A DNA stretch of 64,000 bases from Peribacillus glennii (GCF_003429105.1 NZ_QVTD01000011.1:124001-188000); one strand, 5' to 3'. Positions 35,244 to 45,671 are shown, numbered from the stretch's first letter. Program-made: numbers and translations. Notes: a model not told the origin generated them from the letters alone.

Positions 35244-35565
35244 TTATTGAACGTTTATTACTGTAGAATTCTCTTTGATCAACACCTCATTTACAAGAGT
35301 TGTAATTGGGTTATGATGTTAGAGGAATTTCATTCAATCTAACCATCTCCTATATCTTCAAAGTTTCATCAACTTGAAAAGCATATTCGACAGTTTCTGA
35401 ATGATTGTTCTGCCAGTAGGTGCAAAGCGATCATCCCCTTGCGTTGAAACGTGTTTTGAAGCCTTATTGGTTTTCAGCTAATACGTCTTTAACTGACACC
35501 CCATTTACAGTATGATGTTGTTTCAATCATTTGTAATGAAGAACCCCTTCTTCACTAATTATCAT
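35244..35565 (-). pseudogene. decayed small protein gene
   Basis: One minus-strand frame reads MIISEEGVLHYK, stop, LKQHHTVNGVSVKDVLAENQ, stop, GFKTRFNARG, stop, SLCTYWQNNHSETVEYAFQV continuing DETLKI, stop, EMVRLNEIPLTS, stop. After a frame change it continues HHNPITTLVNEVLIKENSTV to a final stop. The stretches between stops look like protein, and an intact terminator lies just downstream. I do not recognise the ancestor. The alternative is chance frames, since no homologue could be checked. Confidence 0.45.
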
Positions 35566-35694
35566 CTGTTTTAAGTCTTTAATTTATTTATGGTTAATAA
35601 TGGTATTTCGCAGAAGCCTTTTAATGCATTGGCGGTTAGTTATTTGCTAAAATGAATGTAAGGAAACAACATACATATAGAAAGGATTGTTGAC

Positions 35695-36435
35695 ATGTCC
35701 TTATTAGAAATAAATGAACTCGTTGGTGGATATACAAAGACACCCGTTTTGAAAGGGATCAGTTTTTCTGTGCAGCCGAAAGAACTTGTGGGACTAATCG
35801 GGTTAAATGGTGCCGGGAAAAGTACCACGATTAAACATATCATCGGACTGATGGAACCAAAATCCGGGAGTATTTCGATAAGCGGAAAGTCGTTTGAAGA
35901 TGCCCCTGAAGAATACAGGAAGAAATTTACATTTGTGCCGGAAACGCCAATCCTTTACGACGAATTGACGCTGGAAGAGCATCTTAGGTTAACCGCCATG
36001 GCTTATGGATTGGATGAACAGACCTATAAGGCCAGAAGGGAAGTGCTTCTAAAGGAATTCAGGATGGAAAAAAGGCTTTCCTGGTTTCCGGCCCACTTTT
36101 CAAAGGGGATGAAGCAGAAGGTCATGATTATGTGCGCTTTTTTGGTCCAACCTTCCCTTTATATTGTAGATGAGCCTTTTGTCGGTCTGGATCCGCTCGG
36201 CATCCAATCACTTTTGGACCTCATGAAAAAGATGAAAGAAGAAGGTGCCGGCATCCTGATGTCCACACACATCCTCGCCACAGCCGAAAGATATTGTGAT
36301 TCCTTCATTATTTTGCATAACGGTGAAATTAAGGCCAAAGGCAATCTGAAGCAGCTGCAAGAGCAGTTTTCGATGCCGGGCGCCACCCTCGATGATTTAT
36401 ATATTCAACTTACGAAGGAAGATCACCATGAATAG
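35695..36435 (+). CDS. ecsA: ABC transporter ATP-binding protein EcsA
   Basis: 246 residues: Walker A GLNGAGKSTTIKHI near residue 42, signature FSKGMKQKVMIM, Walker B LYIVDEPFVGLDP and STHILATAERYCD. EcsA drives the EcsAB exporter, needed in B. subtilis for exoenzyme secretion, competence and sporulation and linked to regulated intramembrane proteolysis. The stop overlaps the start of ecsB by eight bases. Confidence 0.95.
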   Translation: MSLLEINELVGGYTKTPVLKGISFSVQPKELVGLIGLNGAGKSTTIKHIIGLMEPKSGSISISGKSFEDAPEEYRKKFTFVPETPILYDELTLEEHLRLTAMAYGLDEQTYKARREVLLKEFRMEKRLSWFPAHFSKGMKQKVMIMCAFLVQPSLYIVDEPFVGLDPLGIQSLLDLMKKMKEEGAGILMSTHILATAERYCDSFIILHNGEIKAKGNLKQLQEQFSMPGATLDDLYIQLTKEDHHE

Positions 36436-37636
36436 TGAAGGGCTATGGGCCGAGCGATTTAGAAGCTTCAGCAAGGAAATGCAAAAATATTTGAGATACA
36501 TCTTTAACGGGCACCTCTTGTTTGTGCTGGTTTTTGCGGCTGGCGGGCTTTCTTTTTACTATAGCGAATGGGTAAAAACTTTGAACAGCCATTTCCCTGC
36601 CGAAATCATCATGGGTGTGGTGCTGGGGATCCTTGTGGCAAAAAGCCCGATTTATACGTTTTTGAAAGATGCGGATATCGTTTTTTTTCTTCCGCTGGAA
36701 ACAAGACTGGGCAGCTATTTTTTTAAGTCTATTTTATTAACCCTTGTGATTCAGGGTTATATAATATTGATGGCATTTGCCGCTTTTATGCCAATGTATG
36801 CAAAAGTAACCGGAGCAGGTCTGGGAGAATTTGCTTGGATGCTTGCCATCCTTCTGGTTCTTAAGTATATCAACTTGCAGGTCCATTGGCATGCATTGAA
36901 ATTCCAGGAGAATTCGGCACCCTTGATGGATGGGTTTGTCCGGCTCGTCATAGATATTCTATTACTGTATTTTCTTTTTTCAGGTTCAGCTCCCGCGTTT
37001 CCGATTGTAACAGGCCTGCTTCTTATCCTTCTTTGGATATATTACCGGAAAACTGCAAGGAAAAAGGGGGTTAAATGGGAGAGGTTAATTGAACTTGAAG
37101 GGAAGCGGTTAATGTCCTTTTATCGGTTTGCCAATCTATTCACCGATGTTCCGAAATTCAGGGACAAAGTTTCAAGGAGGAAATGGCTTGACCCGCTGCT
37201 GCGTTTCATTCCATATAGCCAAAGCTCATCTTATCAGTTTTTATACGCCCGTACGATGCTTAGGGCTAATGATTATGTCGGCCTGTTATTCCGCTTAAGT
37301 GTGATCGGGTCTTTTGTACTTGCAGCATTGCCGGGATTGTGGGCGAAACTTCTCGTAACGGTTCTGTTTCTGTACATAACAGGCCTACAGCTGCTGCCTT
37401 CCTGGAAACAGCACGAGCTGAAAATATGGGTGTCTCTCTACCCGATTAAGGACGATTTGCGGAGACAGGCAGTCATCCGGATAATCACGATTTTTTTAAT
37501 GGTCGAAAATGTTGTGTTTTTAGCAACAGCAATTTTTAGCGGCGGCTTGCTTGCCGGTATTCTCTCCTTTGTTGCAGGATTGGTCTTTATCTTGCTATTT
37601 CAAGCATATGCAAAAAATAAGATAGAGAAATTTTAG
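36428..37636 (+). CDS. ecsB: ABC transporter permease EcsB
   Basis: 402 residues, with several paired membrane segments (for example LLFVLVFAAGGLSFYY, IIMGVVLGILVAKSPIYTFL and a hydrophobic C-terminus) and the EcsB-typical DADIVFFLPLETRLGSYF. It is the membrane partner of EcsA. Its ATG lies inside the last codons of ecsA, so translation is coupled; an upstream in-frame start would overlap ecsA deeply and is rejected. Confidence 0.94.
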   Translation: MNSEGLWAERFRSFSKEMQKYLRYIFNGHLLFVLVFAAGGLSFYYSEWVKTLNSHFPAEIIMGVVLGILVAKSPIYTFLKDADIVFFLPLETRLGSYFFKSILLTLVIQGYIILMAFAAFMPMYAKVTGAGLGEFAWMLAILLVLKYINLQVHWHALKFQENSAPLMDGFVRLVIDILLLYFLFSGSAPAFPIVTGLLLILLWIYYRKTARKKGVKWERLIELEGKRLMSFYRFANLFTDVPKFRDKVSRRKWLDPLLRFIPYSQSSSYQFLYARTMLRANDYVGLLFRLSVIGSFVLAALPGLWAKLLVTVLFLYITGLQLLPSWKQHELKIWVSLYPIKDDLRRQAVIRIITIFLMVENVVFLATAIFSGGLLAGILSFVAGLVFILLFQAYAKNKIEKF

Positions 37637-37638
37637 CT

Positions 37639-37665
37639 ATCCCTGTTTGATAACAGGGATTTTTC
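37639..37665 (+). terminator. terminator between ecsB and ecsC
   Basis: ATCCCTGTT/AACAGGGAT stem with a TGAT-type loop, then TTTTT. It would reduce readthrough into ecsC. Confidence 0.75.
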
Positions 37666-37768
37666 ACAATATCAAAATCCGCGGCAATATTTCAAAGCTG
37701 CCGGCCAAATCATAAAGAGCGTTTTATTGAATGGTCCGTAACCTAATGGAGAGAGAGGAGGGAACCGA

Positions 37769-38494
37769 ATGGATAAGTATGAACAGAATGCTTTGGCAGA
37801 GGTAGAGGCGTGGAAAAAGAAGCTTATGAGAAAGCCCGGACGGTTTAACAGATTGTCAAGAAAAGCCCAACAGAAAGTGAATGATTTTATTCCCGAAAAA
37901 GCTCATGAAATCATAACAGAAAGTATAAAAGGTTTTGTAAATGGGGTCCTTGCGGGTTCTGAGTATATGACAAAGCAGAAGGATTTTACGACCATCACAC
38001 TTGAAGAGAAAGAAGAACGGGTCAGGGAAAAATTAGAGACATTTAAGAAAACGGCGACAGTAGAAGGGGCGGGAACCGGTGCTGGAGGTATTTTTCTTGG
38101 TTTGGCGGATTTTCCCCTATTGCTGAGCATTAAGATGAAATTCCTTTTTGAAGCGGTAAGCCTTTACGGCTTTAATGTTAAGGAATATACAGAACGGCTT
38201 TTTATTCTGCATGTGTTCCAGCTGGCTTTTTCAAGTGAGGAAAAAAGGCAGGAAACCTTAGAAATCCTGGAAAATTGGGATGAACGAAAACTTACACTTT
38301 CTCAATTGGATTGGAAGACTTTCCAACAGGAGTACCGGGACTATATCGATTTGGTGAAAATGTTTCAGCTTGTACCCGGCATCGGGGCAGTTGTCGGAGC
38401 CTATGCAAATTATAACCTGCTGCAACTTTTGGGGGAAACGGCCATGAATTGCTGCAGGATGCGCCTGCTCGGTGGCAAAATCAAGGAGGAATAA
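37769..38494 (+). CDS. ecsC: EcsC family protein
   Basis: 241 residues with GFVNGVLAGSEYM, VEGAGTGAGGIFLGLADFPLLLSIKMKFLFE and LVPGIGAVVGAYANYNLL, all typical of EcsC. Glycine-rich hydrophobic segments suggest membrane association. The function is unknown, though the gene is linked to ecsAB. GAGAGGAGGGAA precedes the ATG. A terminator before it suggests partly separate transcription. Confidence 0.92.
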   Translation: MDKYEQNALAEVEAWKKKLMRKPGRFNRLSRKAQQKVNDFIPEKAHEIITESIKGFVNGVLAGSEYMTKQKDFTTITLEEKEERVREKLETFKKTATVEGAGTGAGGIFLGLADFPLLLSIKMKFLFEAVSLYGFNVKEYTERLFILHVFQLAFSSEEKRQETLEILENWDERKLTLSQLDWKTFQQEYRDYIDLVKMFQLVPGIGAVVGAYANYNLLQLLGETAMNCCRMRLLGGKIKEE

Positions 38495-38540
38495 ATAACT
38501 TTAATCACTATTCCCCCTTAACTCGGCATGGGTACCTTAT

Positions 38541-39740
38541 TTACGTCCCTGTTGAGACTTTGGAATCAACTTGATATGTGATAGCAGCTGTTCCAAGTGT
38601 TTTTGCTGCAATCAGCATCGCTTTTTCATCAAAATCAAACTTTGGATGATGGTGGGGGTAAATCACTTCAACACCTGCTGCCTTTGCCCCAGTAAAGAAG
38701 AAAGTGCCCTTTACATTTTGCAGATAATAAGCGAAATCCTCGCCCCCCATATCCGGCTCCATTTCTTCAATTGACGTAACTTCCGCTACCATTCCGGCAC
38801 TTTCGACCACATGTTTTGTTTGTTCGTCATGGGGGACCACTGCCGGATATCCCCGTGTATACGTATATTCATAGGAACAGTCGGAAGATAGGCAGATTCC
38901 TTTTACGACTTTTTCGATCTCTGATTCGATGAAGTCCCTTACATCATCATTAAATGTGCGGACTGTACCGATGAGATTGGCTCTATCGGCAATAATGTTA
39001 AAAGCATTTTCAGCCACAAACGAGGCTACCGTGACAACTGCGGGCTCTATCGGGCTTATCCGTCTTGAAACAATCTGCTGGAGTTCGAGTACCAGCTGGG
39101 AAGCAGCCACAATGGCGTCCTTCGTTTTATGGGGCTGTGCACCGTGGCCGCCTCTTCCCTGGATTTTGATTTCAAACCGGTCGGCAGCAGCCATGATCGG
39201 GCCAAAACGATATTGGATTGTACCGGTGGGCACCGTCGCCCATAAATGGGTGCCGAAAATGGCATCTACACCTTCCAGACAACCATCCTCAATCATTGGT
39301 TTCGCCCCGCCGGGTGCGTATTCTTCAGCATGCTGGTGAATGAAAACATATTCCCCTTCCAAGTCGTCCTTTAAAGCATGAACTGCATTTGCCAGCATCA
39401 GAAGGGCAGAGGTATGCCCGTCATGTCCGCACGCATGCATCACTCCGGGGACAGTCGATTTATATGGAACATCTTTTTCGTCCTGGATCGGCAATGCATC
39501 AAAATCAGCCCTGAGCGCAACCGTCCTGCCGGGCCTGGATCCTGAAATTCTTGCCACGACACCATTTCCTCCTACACCGGTGCGTGTTTCGATTCCGAGC
39601 TGCCGATAAAAATTCGCGATGTAAGCCGCTGTTTTTGTTTCCTGAAATGATACCTCAGGATGCTGATGCAGGTATCTGCGGATCGAAACCATCTCCTCAA
39701 AAGATTCCTCCAAAAGCGTATGTAGCTTATGAATCAACAC
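38541..39740 (-). CDS. yhaA: M20-family amidohydrolase YhaA
   Basis: 399-residue metal-dependent amidohydrolase of the aminoacylase/hippurate hydrolase group. Metal-ligand motifs are ACGHDGHTSAL (near residue 100), QHAEEYAPGGA, and HLWATVPTG; GRGGHGAQPHKTKDAI starts the dimerisation/lid domain. It deacylates an N-acyl amino acid of unknown identity in the cytosol. The GTG start has AGGGGGGAA seven bases upstream. It converges on ecsC. Confidence 0.93.
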   Translation of the reverse strand: MLIHKLHTLLEESFEEMVSIRRYLHQHPEVSFQETKTAAYIANFYRQLGIETRTGVGGNGVVARISGSRPGRTVALRADFDALPIQDEKDVPYKSTVPGVMHACGHDGHTSALLMLANAVHALKDDLEGEYVFIHQHAEEYAPGGAKPMIEDGCLEGVDAIFGTHLWATVPTGTIQYRFGPIMAAADRFEIKIQGRGGHGAQPHKTKDAIVAASQLVLELQQIVSRRISPIEPAVVTVASFVAENAFNIIADRANLIGTVRTFNDDVRDFIESEIEKVVKGICLSSDCSYEYTYTRGYPAVVPHDEQTKHVVESAGMVAEVTSIEEMEPDMGGEDFAYYLQNVKGTFFFTGAKAAGVEVIYPHHHPKFDFDEKAMLIAAKTLGTAAITYQVDSKVSTGT

Positions 39741-39911
39741 AGAGTTCCCCCCTAAACGGTAATTATGTAAATTTTAAGACAATTATAACATAAGGAGCGG
39801 GGAAATAACGGTGTTTTTCAGGGACTCAACTGATGTGCTATAACAAAGTCTGGTGTTCTTGGAATGATTTTAAAAAAGACTCGAAACCAGGCGATTCATT
39901 CAATGCACGGA

Positions 39912-40766
39912 TTATTGTTTAACTAATTTTTTAAATTGAGTTAAGGAAGTATCATAGGAGACACGTATTCTATTCAATTCATATCGATTTTTTAAATCGG
40001 CAAATCCTGGTTTTGTGGTTACCGCATAGTCATAGTATTTCTTTGTTTCAGAAATGACTGTCGAATTATAATGTCCAATCGGATAACATAGTGTGTTTAT
40101 CTTTTTACCAGTAATTGTCTCAAGAATCCTTTTTGAATCGACAAGCTCTTTTTTGTAATTTTTAGTTGTTGTTAAAGAAGGGTGTGAATAGGTATGTGAC
40201 TGAATAGACATAATGCCGGAATCACTGATTGTTTTTAACTGCCTGGGTGAGAGACCGTTTTTTGTGCCTACTTTATTTGCGATCATAAAAATGACACCTT
40301 TGGAGTTGAACTTAGAATCCCGCAATTCTTTTAAAATGGCAAATGCATTGATATTGTTTTTATAGCCGTCATCGAATGTTATTATTATTGGCTTTTTTAG
40401 TTTCTTCAATCTTGCTAAATCATCAAACGTAATCGGGGTAAATCCACTGGCCGTCAAATATTGAATTTGTGAGCGGAAAATTTTTGGAGTTACGTATAAT
40501 CCTTTCAATCCATTGCCTTCATAATCCGCTATAGCGTGATACATAAGTATCGGGATTTTTGAGGGGATTTTTCGCTGTAAATCAGCATTCGATTGTAAAA
40601 TGCTTGCTTTAGCAATCGTTCGATTGGAGGCTGTTGATGCAAGGATCGATTTATTAACATGTTTTTCGGACCTGAGGCTCGATTCTGGTATGAGACTTAG
40701 AGTTAAATAAGTTGCTAATGCAATAAGCAAAATCCTTTCTATGAAACTGCCGGTTTTTGTTTTCAT
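39912..40766 (-). CDS. secreted polysaccharide deacetylase (CE4 family)
   Basis: 284 residues. A basic N-terminus and one hydrophobic segment (RILLIALATYLTLSLI) mark export or membrane anchoring. The NodB domain has IPILMYHAI, the catalytic TFDDGYKNN, metal-binding SHTYSHPSL and CYPIGHYN. It probably removes N-acetyl groups from cell-wall or biofilm polysaccharide. GGGAGAAAAG precedes the ATG. It interrupts the yhaA-hmoB order known in B. subtilis, and its sequence looks more AT-rich than its neighbours, so later acquisition is possible. Confidence 0.9.
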   Translation of the reverse strand: MKTKTGSFIERILLIALATYLTLSLIPESSLRSEKHVNKSILASTASNRTIAKASILQSNADLQRKIPSKIPILMYHAIADYEGNGLKGLYVTPKIFRSQIQYLTASGFTPITFDDLARLKKLKKPIIITFDDGYKNNINAFAILKELRDSKFNSKGVIFMIANKVGTKNGLSPRQLKTISDSGIMSIQSHTYSHPSLTTTKNYKKELVDSKRILETITGKKINTLCYPIGHYNSTVISETKKYYDYAVTTKPGFADLKNRYELNRIRVSYDTSLTQFKKLVKQ

Positions 40767-41016
40767 CTTTTCTCCCTGCGTTCTATTTCTCTGTTTATCA
40801 TAAGAAAAAATCGTTTATACAAAATATTCCAAAATTTACTTCTTATGTAAATGTTGTTAAAAAAGCGATTAGCAAGCTGATTTTATTTACCTGCAACGAT
40901 AGTGGGGAAAGGTGAAGCTTATCGTTATTATATTGATACGTGTGGAATGTATTGAAAGAATTCAGGGGAGGGGGTTCCCGTTAGTGTTATTACCTGAAAA
41001 ATACACGCAACAACAT

Positions 41017-41053
41017 AAAAAAGGACCCACTCTTTTCGTTGCTCGAGTGAGCC
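41017..41053 (-). terminator. hmoB terminator
   Basis: On the minus strand GGCTCACTC/GAGTGGGTCC (one bulge) is followed by six T residues. Confidence 0.75.
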
Positions 41054-41065
41054 TTCTCTTGCCTA

Positions 41066-41626
<561 letters not shown>

Positions 41627-41689
41627 TTAATTTTCAGTTTCGGGCCCTATTTTCTGAAATAACAAAAAACAAGGAAAAGAGGCGATTTT

Positions 41690-41718
41690 TTGACAAATGG
41701 AAAGGTTACCTATACATA
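41690..41718 (+). promoter_or_regulatory. candidate sigma-A promoter of hemEHY
   Basis: Perfect TTGACA, 17-base spacer, TACATA (an overlapping TATACA gives 15). It leaves a leader of about 190 bases before hemE. Confidence 0.5.
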
Positions 41719-41814
41719 CATAGTAGAAAAGGCTATAGTGAAAACAGATTACATTTGAAAAAAATCGTCCTCATGCTATTCTATGTAAGGAAATAATATA
41801 ACTTTGTTTGCATG

Positions 41815-41892
41815 ACCCCTAATGCTATAAAGCGTTAAAGCTGTGGGGGTCAGACCCATGGTGCAGTTCAGCGTTAACGTGCTGGGGTCAGC
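41815..41892. repeat. GGGGTCAG repeat pair upstream of hemE
   Basis: AGCGTTAA followed by GGGGTCAG occurs at 41831 and 41870, 39 bases apart. GACCCC at 41814 and GACCC at 41853 allow hairpins with the GGGGTC boxes. The element resembles the scattered REP-like palindromes of many genomes. Confidence 0.5.
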
Positions 41893-41910
41893 TCTGAAAG
41901 GTGGATATGA

Positions 41911-42951
41911 ATGACAAGGGAATTTAACGATACTTTTTTAAAGGCTGCCAGAGGTGAAAGGGCCGGCCATGTGCCAGTTTGGTATATGCGCCAGGCGGGA
42001 AGGTCCCAGCCGGAATATCGGGCGTTAAAAGAGAAATATTCTTTATTCGAAATTACGCACCAGCCTGAATTATGCGCTTACGTAACCCGTTTGCCCGTAG
42101 AACAGTATGATGTCGACGCGGCCATCCTATACAAGGATATCATGACACCGCTGCCGGCAATTGGTGTGGATGTCGAAATAAAAACAGGAATCGGCCCTGT
42201 CATTTCAAATCCGATCCGCTCCATAGACGATGTGGAGAAATTGGGCGAATTGTCCCCCGAAGATGACATTCCTTATGTACTGGAAACAATTAAATTGTTA
42301 ACAACTGAACAATTATCCGTTCCTTTGATTGGTTTTTCCGGCGCTCCATTTACGATTGCTTCTTATATGATCGAGGGCGGGCCATCGAAAAACTATAACA
42401 AAACAAAGGCGTTTATGTATACAGAACCTAAAGCGTGGTTTGCGTTAATGGACAAGCTTGCCGATATGATCATTGTTTATGTGAAATCTCAAATCCAGGC
42501 AGGCGCAAAAGCCATCCAGATTTTTGATTCGTGGGTAGGCGCATTGAATGTTGAAGATTACCGTTCCTTCATAAAACCGGTAATGGCCCGGATTTTATCT
42601 TCCTTAAAAGAAGAAAATGTACCATTGATTATGTTTGGAGTAGGAGCAAGCCATCTGGCGCTTGAATGGAATGACCTTCCGCTGGATGTTGTCGGCCTAG
42701 ATTGGAGATTGTCAATCTCGGAAGCACGCCATTTGGGAATCAATAAAACTGTCCAAGGTAACCTGGATCCCGCTATCCTTCTGTCTTCTTGGGATGTTAT
42801 TCAAGAAAGGGCGGCAAAAATCCTTGATATGGGAATGGAACAGCCGGGTTATATCTTTAACTTGGGCCATGGGGTATTTCCGCAGGTAAATCCAGAGACA
42901 TTAAAGCGGCTGACTTCTTTCATCCATGAATATTCTGCCGGCAAACGATAA
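41911..42951 (+). CDS. hemE: uroporphyrinogen decarboxylase
   Basis: Converts uroporphyrinogen III to coproporphyrinogen III in the cytosol. 346 residues with [17 protein letters not shown] (substrate arginines) near residue 21, [26 protein letters not shown] and [22 protein letters not shown] precedes the ATG. It is the first gene of a three-gene heme cluster followed by hemH and hemY. Confidence 0.97.
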   Translation: MTREFNDTFLKAARGERAGHVPVWYMRQAGRSQPEYRALKEKYSLFEITHQPELCAYVTRLPVEQYDVDAAILYKDIMTPLPAIGVDVEIKTGIGPVISNPIRSIDDVEKLGELSPEDDIPYVLETIKLLTTEQLSVPLIGFSGAPFTIASYMIEGGPSKNYNKTKAFMYTEPKAWFALMDKLADMIIVYVKSQIQAGAKAIQIFDSWVGALNVEDYRSFIKPVMARILSSLKEENVPLIMFGVGASHLALEWNDLPLDVVGLDWRLSISEARHLGINKTVQGNLDPAILLSSWDVIQERAAKILDMGMEQPGYIFNLGHGVFPQVNPETLKRLTSFIHEYSAGKR

Positions 42952-43044
42952 CCTCTTTCCCGAACCAACCGAGTGGACTGCTTGCAAAATTGTGTCCGTT
43001 TTAGGCAAAATATAAGGATATTCTATAAATGAGGAGCAAGGTTA

Positions 43045-43977
43045 ATGTTACGAAAAAAAATGGGCCTATTGGTAATGGCTTACGGTACACCATATAAAGA
43101 AGAAGATATTGAACGGTATTATACACATATCCGACACGGGAGAAGGCCGACTGATGAACAGCTTCTTGATCTTAAAAACAGATACGAGGCGATCGGCGGC
43201 ATTTCCCCATTGGCGAAAATTACACAAGCACAGGCAGAAGAGCTGGAAAAACGCCTGAATGAAACTCAGGGTGAAATAGAATTCAAGGCTTATCTTGGAT
43301 TGAAGCATATAGAACCTTTTGTGGAAGATGCTGTTAAGCAAATGCATGATGACGGCATTACTGAGGCTGTAAGCATCGTACTGGCTCCTCACTTTTCAAC
43401 GTTCAGCGTAAAGTCATACAATGGACGGGCCAGGGAAGAAGCTGAAAAGCTCGGCGGCCTCAAAATTAATTCTGTTGAGAGCTGGTATGATGAACCAAAA
43501 TTTATCCAGTACTGGACAGACCAATTGGAGAAAACATTTTCAAAAATGACGAAAGAAGAAAAAGATCATTCGGTTTTGATCGTTTCTGCGCACAGCCTAC
43601 CTGAAAAAATCTTGCAAACGGGAGATCCTTACCCAAACCAGCTAAAAGAAACAGCCGAGCTGATAGTTAAGGCAGCAGGCGTGAAGAATTTTGCAATCGG
43701 CTGGCAAAGTGCGGGCCAAACGCCGGAACCATGGCTCGGGCCGGATGTTCAGGACCTGACAAGGGATTTATTTAATGAAAAAGGGTACAAAGCATTTATT
43801 TATATCCCGGCAGGCTTTGTTGCCGAGCATTTAGAGGTTCTTTATGACAATGATTATGAGTGCAAAGTGGTTACGGAGGAAATTGGAGCCTCTTACTACC
43901 GCCCCGAAATGCCGAATGTCCATCCGGCTTTTATCGATGCCCTTGCGACCATTGTATTGAACAAAGTTAAAGAATAA
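43045..43977 (+). CDS. hemH: coproporphyrin III ferrochelatase
   Basis: Inserts Fe2+ into coproporphyrin III in the Gram-positive heme route. 310 residues; [19 protein letters not shown] at the start, the metal-site His in [11 protein letters not shown] (near residue 183) and Glu in [16 protein letters not shown] (near residue 264). GAGGAG precedes the ATG. It lies 93 bases after hemE without a terminator between. Confidence 0.97.
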   Translation: MLRKKMGLLVMAYGTPYKEEDIERYYTHIRHGRRPTDEQLLDLKNRYEAIGGISPLAKITQAQAEELEKRLNETQGEIEFKAYLGLKHIEPFVEDAVKQMHDDGITEAVSIVLAPHFSTFSVKSYNGRAREEAEKLGGLKINSVESWYDEPKFIQYWTDQLEKTFSKMTKEEKDHSVLIVSAHSLPEKILQTGDPYPNQLKETAELIVKAAGVKNFAIGWQSAGQTPEPWLGPDVQDLTRDLFNEKGYKAFIYIPAGFVAEHLEVLYDNDYECKVVTEEIGASYYRPEMPNVHPAFIDALATIVLNKVKE

Positions 43978-44052
43978 TCAGGTTACATTATGAACACGGC
44001 CCTTAAGGGACCAATCTTGTAAATCAGCAAATAAAAAAGAAGGCGATGTACC

Positions 44053-45501
44053 GTGAATCAGTCAAAAAGAAAGATAGCTGTCATCGGTGGCGGCATAACC
44101 GGATTAGCTTCTGCTTTCTACCTTCAAAAAAAAGCAAAGGAAGAAAGTCTTCCTTATGAAATCGTGTTAATCGAAGCATCCCCTCGTTTGGGAGGGAAAG
44201 TGCAGACCGCAGTCCGTGACGGCTTTGTCATTGAAAAAGGTCCTGATTCTTTTGTTGCACGTAAATTAAGTGCATCTAGGCTGGCGCGGGAAGTCGGAAT
44301 GGAAGACAAGCTGGTGTACAATACGGCAGGGAAATCGTATGTGCTTGTTAAAGACCGCCTCCACCCGATGCCAGGCGGGTCGATCATGGGCGTTCCGACT
44401 GAAATTGGGCCATTTATTACGACTGGCCTATTCAGCCCGATGGGGAAATTGCGGGCAGCCGCGGATTTTGTCCTTCCCCGTTCAGAGAAAAAAGGAGACC
44501 AATCCCTAGGGGAGTTCTTCCGCCGCCGCCTGGGTGATGAAGTGCTGGAGAACCTAATTGAGCCTTTATTATCGGGAATTTATGCAGGAGATATTGACAA
44601 ATTAAGCCTGATGGCAACGTTCCCGCAATTTTACGAGGTGGAACAGCAGTACCGGAGCCTGATTTTCGGAATGAAAAAAACGACTCCCGCCTCTCCGTCA
44701 AAGCCACCCAAAAATGCTCCGAAAAAAGGCGGGTTCCTGACCTTTACAACCGGTCTTCAATCTTTCATAGATGCAATCGATGCACATCTCGAAAGCGGAT
44801 CTGTCTTGAAAGGCGTCAGGGTGGAACAAATCAAGAAAGAAGATAACAACACCTATCGCCTTCGGTTGAATAATCACGAAGTGATGTACGCAGATGCGGT
44901 AATTGTATCCACGCCCCATCGCGCTATACCGGGCATGTTTCCAAACCAAACGTTTTTTGAACCGCTCAGGGAAATGCAAGCGACCAGTGTGGCAACTGTG
45001 GCAATGGCTTTTGATCAATCAGCCATCACCCAGGATATCGACGGGACTGGATTTGTCGTTTCCCGGAACAGTGATTACACGATTACGGCATGTACATGGA
45101 CCCATAAAAAATGGCCTCATTCCACGCCAAAGGGCAAGGTGCTGATTCGCTGCTACGTCGGGAGGGCCGGTGACGAAGCGGTGGTGGATTTATCCGATGA
45201 TGAAATAAACAACATTGTTCTTGAAGATTTAAATAAGACGATGTCCATTACATCTAAGCCTGATTTTTCAATCATAACACGCTGGAAGGATTCTATGCCT
45301 CAATATACTGTTGGCCATAAGCAGCGGATCGAAAGTGTCAAAAAAGGCGTAAAAGCAGAATTTCCCGGTGTGTTTCTAGCGGGCAGTTCATTTGAAGGAC
45401 TTGGCCTTCCTGATTGTATCGATCAGGCTGAACGGGCTGTGGAACACGTGGTACAATATTTGAAGTACAAGCAAGGATCCATAACAGAAACTGTCCATTA
45501 A
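44053..45501 (+). CDS. hemY: coproporphyrinogen III oxidase (HemY/CgoX)
   Basis: FAD enzyme that oxidises coproporphyrinogen III to coproporphyrin III with O2. 482 residues; dinucleotide fold VIGGGITGLASAFYLQKK at residues 9-26, RLGGKVQT, IEKGPDSF, and the C-terminal FAD stretch VFLAGSSFEGLGLPDCIDQA. It starts at GTG. It is the third gene of the hem cluster and the terminator lies at its stop codon. Confidence 0.96.
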   Translation: MNQSKRKIAVIGGGITGLASAFYLQKKAKEESLPYEIVLIEASPRLGGKVQTAVRDGFVIEKGPDSFVARKLSASRLAREVGMEDKLVYNTAGKSYVLVKDRLHPMPGGSIMGVPTEIGPFITTGLFSPMGKLRAAADFVLPRSEKKGDQSLGEFFRRRLGDEVLENLIEPLLSGIYAGDIDKLSLMATFPQFYEVEQQYRSLIFGMKKTTPASPSKPPKNAPKKGGFLTFTTGLQSFIDAIDAHLESGSVLKGVRVEQIKKEDNNTYRLRLNNHEVMYADAVIVSTPHRAIPGMFPNQTFFEPLREMQATSVATVAMAFDQSAITQDIDGTGFVVSRNSDYTITACTWTHKKWPHSTPKGKVLIRCYVGRAGDEAVVDLSDDEINNIVLEDLNKTMSITSKPDFSIITRWKDSMPQYTVGHKQRIESVKKGVKAEFPGVFLAGSSFEGLGLPDCIDQAERAVEHVVQYLKYKQGSITETVH

Positions 45502-45518
45502 CCATGGGCAGTTTTTTT
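45488..45518 (+). terminator. hemEHY terminator
   Basis: AAACTGTCC/GGGCAGTTT stem overlapping the hemY stop, then a run of seven T residues. Confidence 0.8.
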
Positions 45519-45569
45519 ACAAAAATGCCGTTAAAGCAGGAAACATATCATTATGTGGAGAATATAGAA

Positions 45570-45671
45570 TCATTCGCACATGGAAAGGGTAACAGCAAAT
45601 GCAGACGCCAGCAGAAGGAATGCTTCCAAGACATATTTCGGCCAAAAAGTTCTTGATTTTTTTGGCGGCAT
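45570..45671 (-). CDS. possible 33-residue membrane peptide
   Basis: Reads MPPKKSRTFWPKYVLEAFLL and ends in an Ala/Leu-rich helix and CE. A basic head followed by one membrane helix is a common small-protein design. Only a weak AGG lies before the ATG, and no terminator follows, so the call is tentative. Confidence 0.35.
   Translation of the reverse strand: MPPKKSRTFWPKYVLEAFLLLASAFAVTLSMCE

Larger units (their letters stand above)
34751..35694. other. long hit-ecsA gap
   Basis: Unusually long for this locus. The left part carries degenerate GAATTATTGA repeats (34883-35095), the middle a strong minus-strand hairpin terminator (35180-35218), and the right part a decayed minus-strand reading frame (35244-35565). 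The last 100 bases should contain the ecsA promoter; TAAAAT near 35648 is a possible -10 but has no good -35. Confidence 0.6.
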
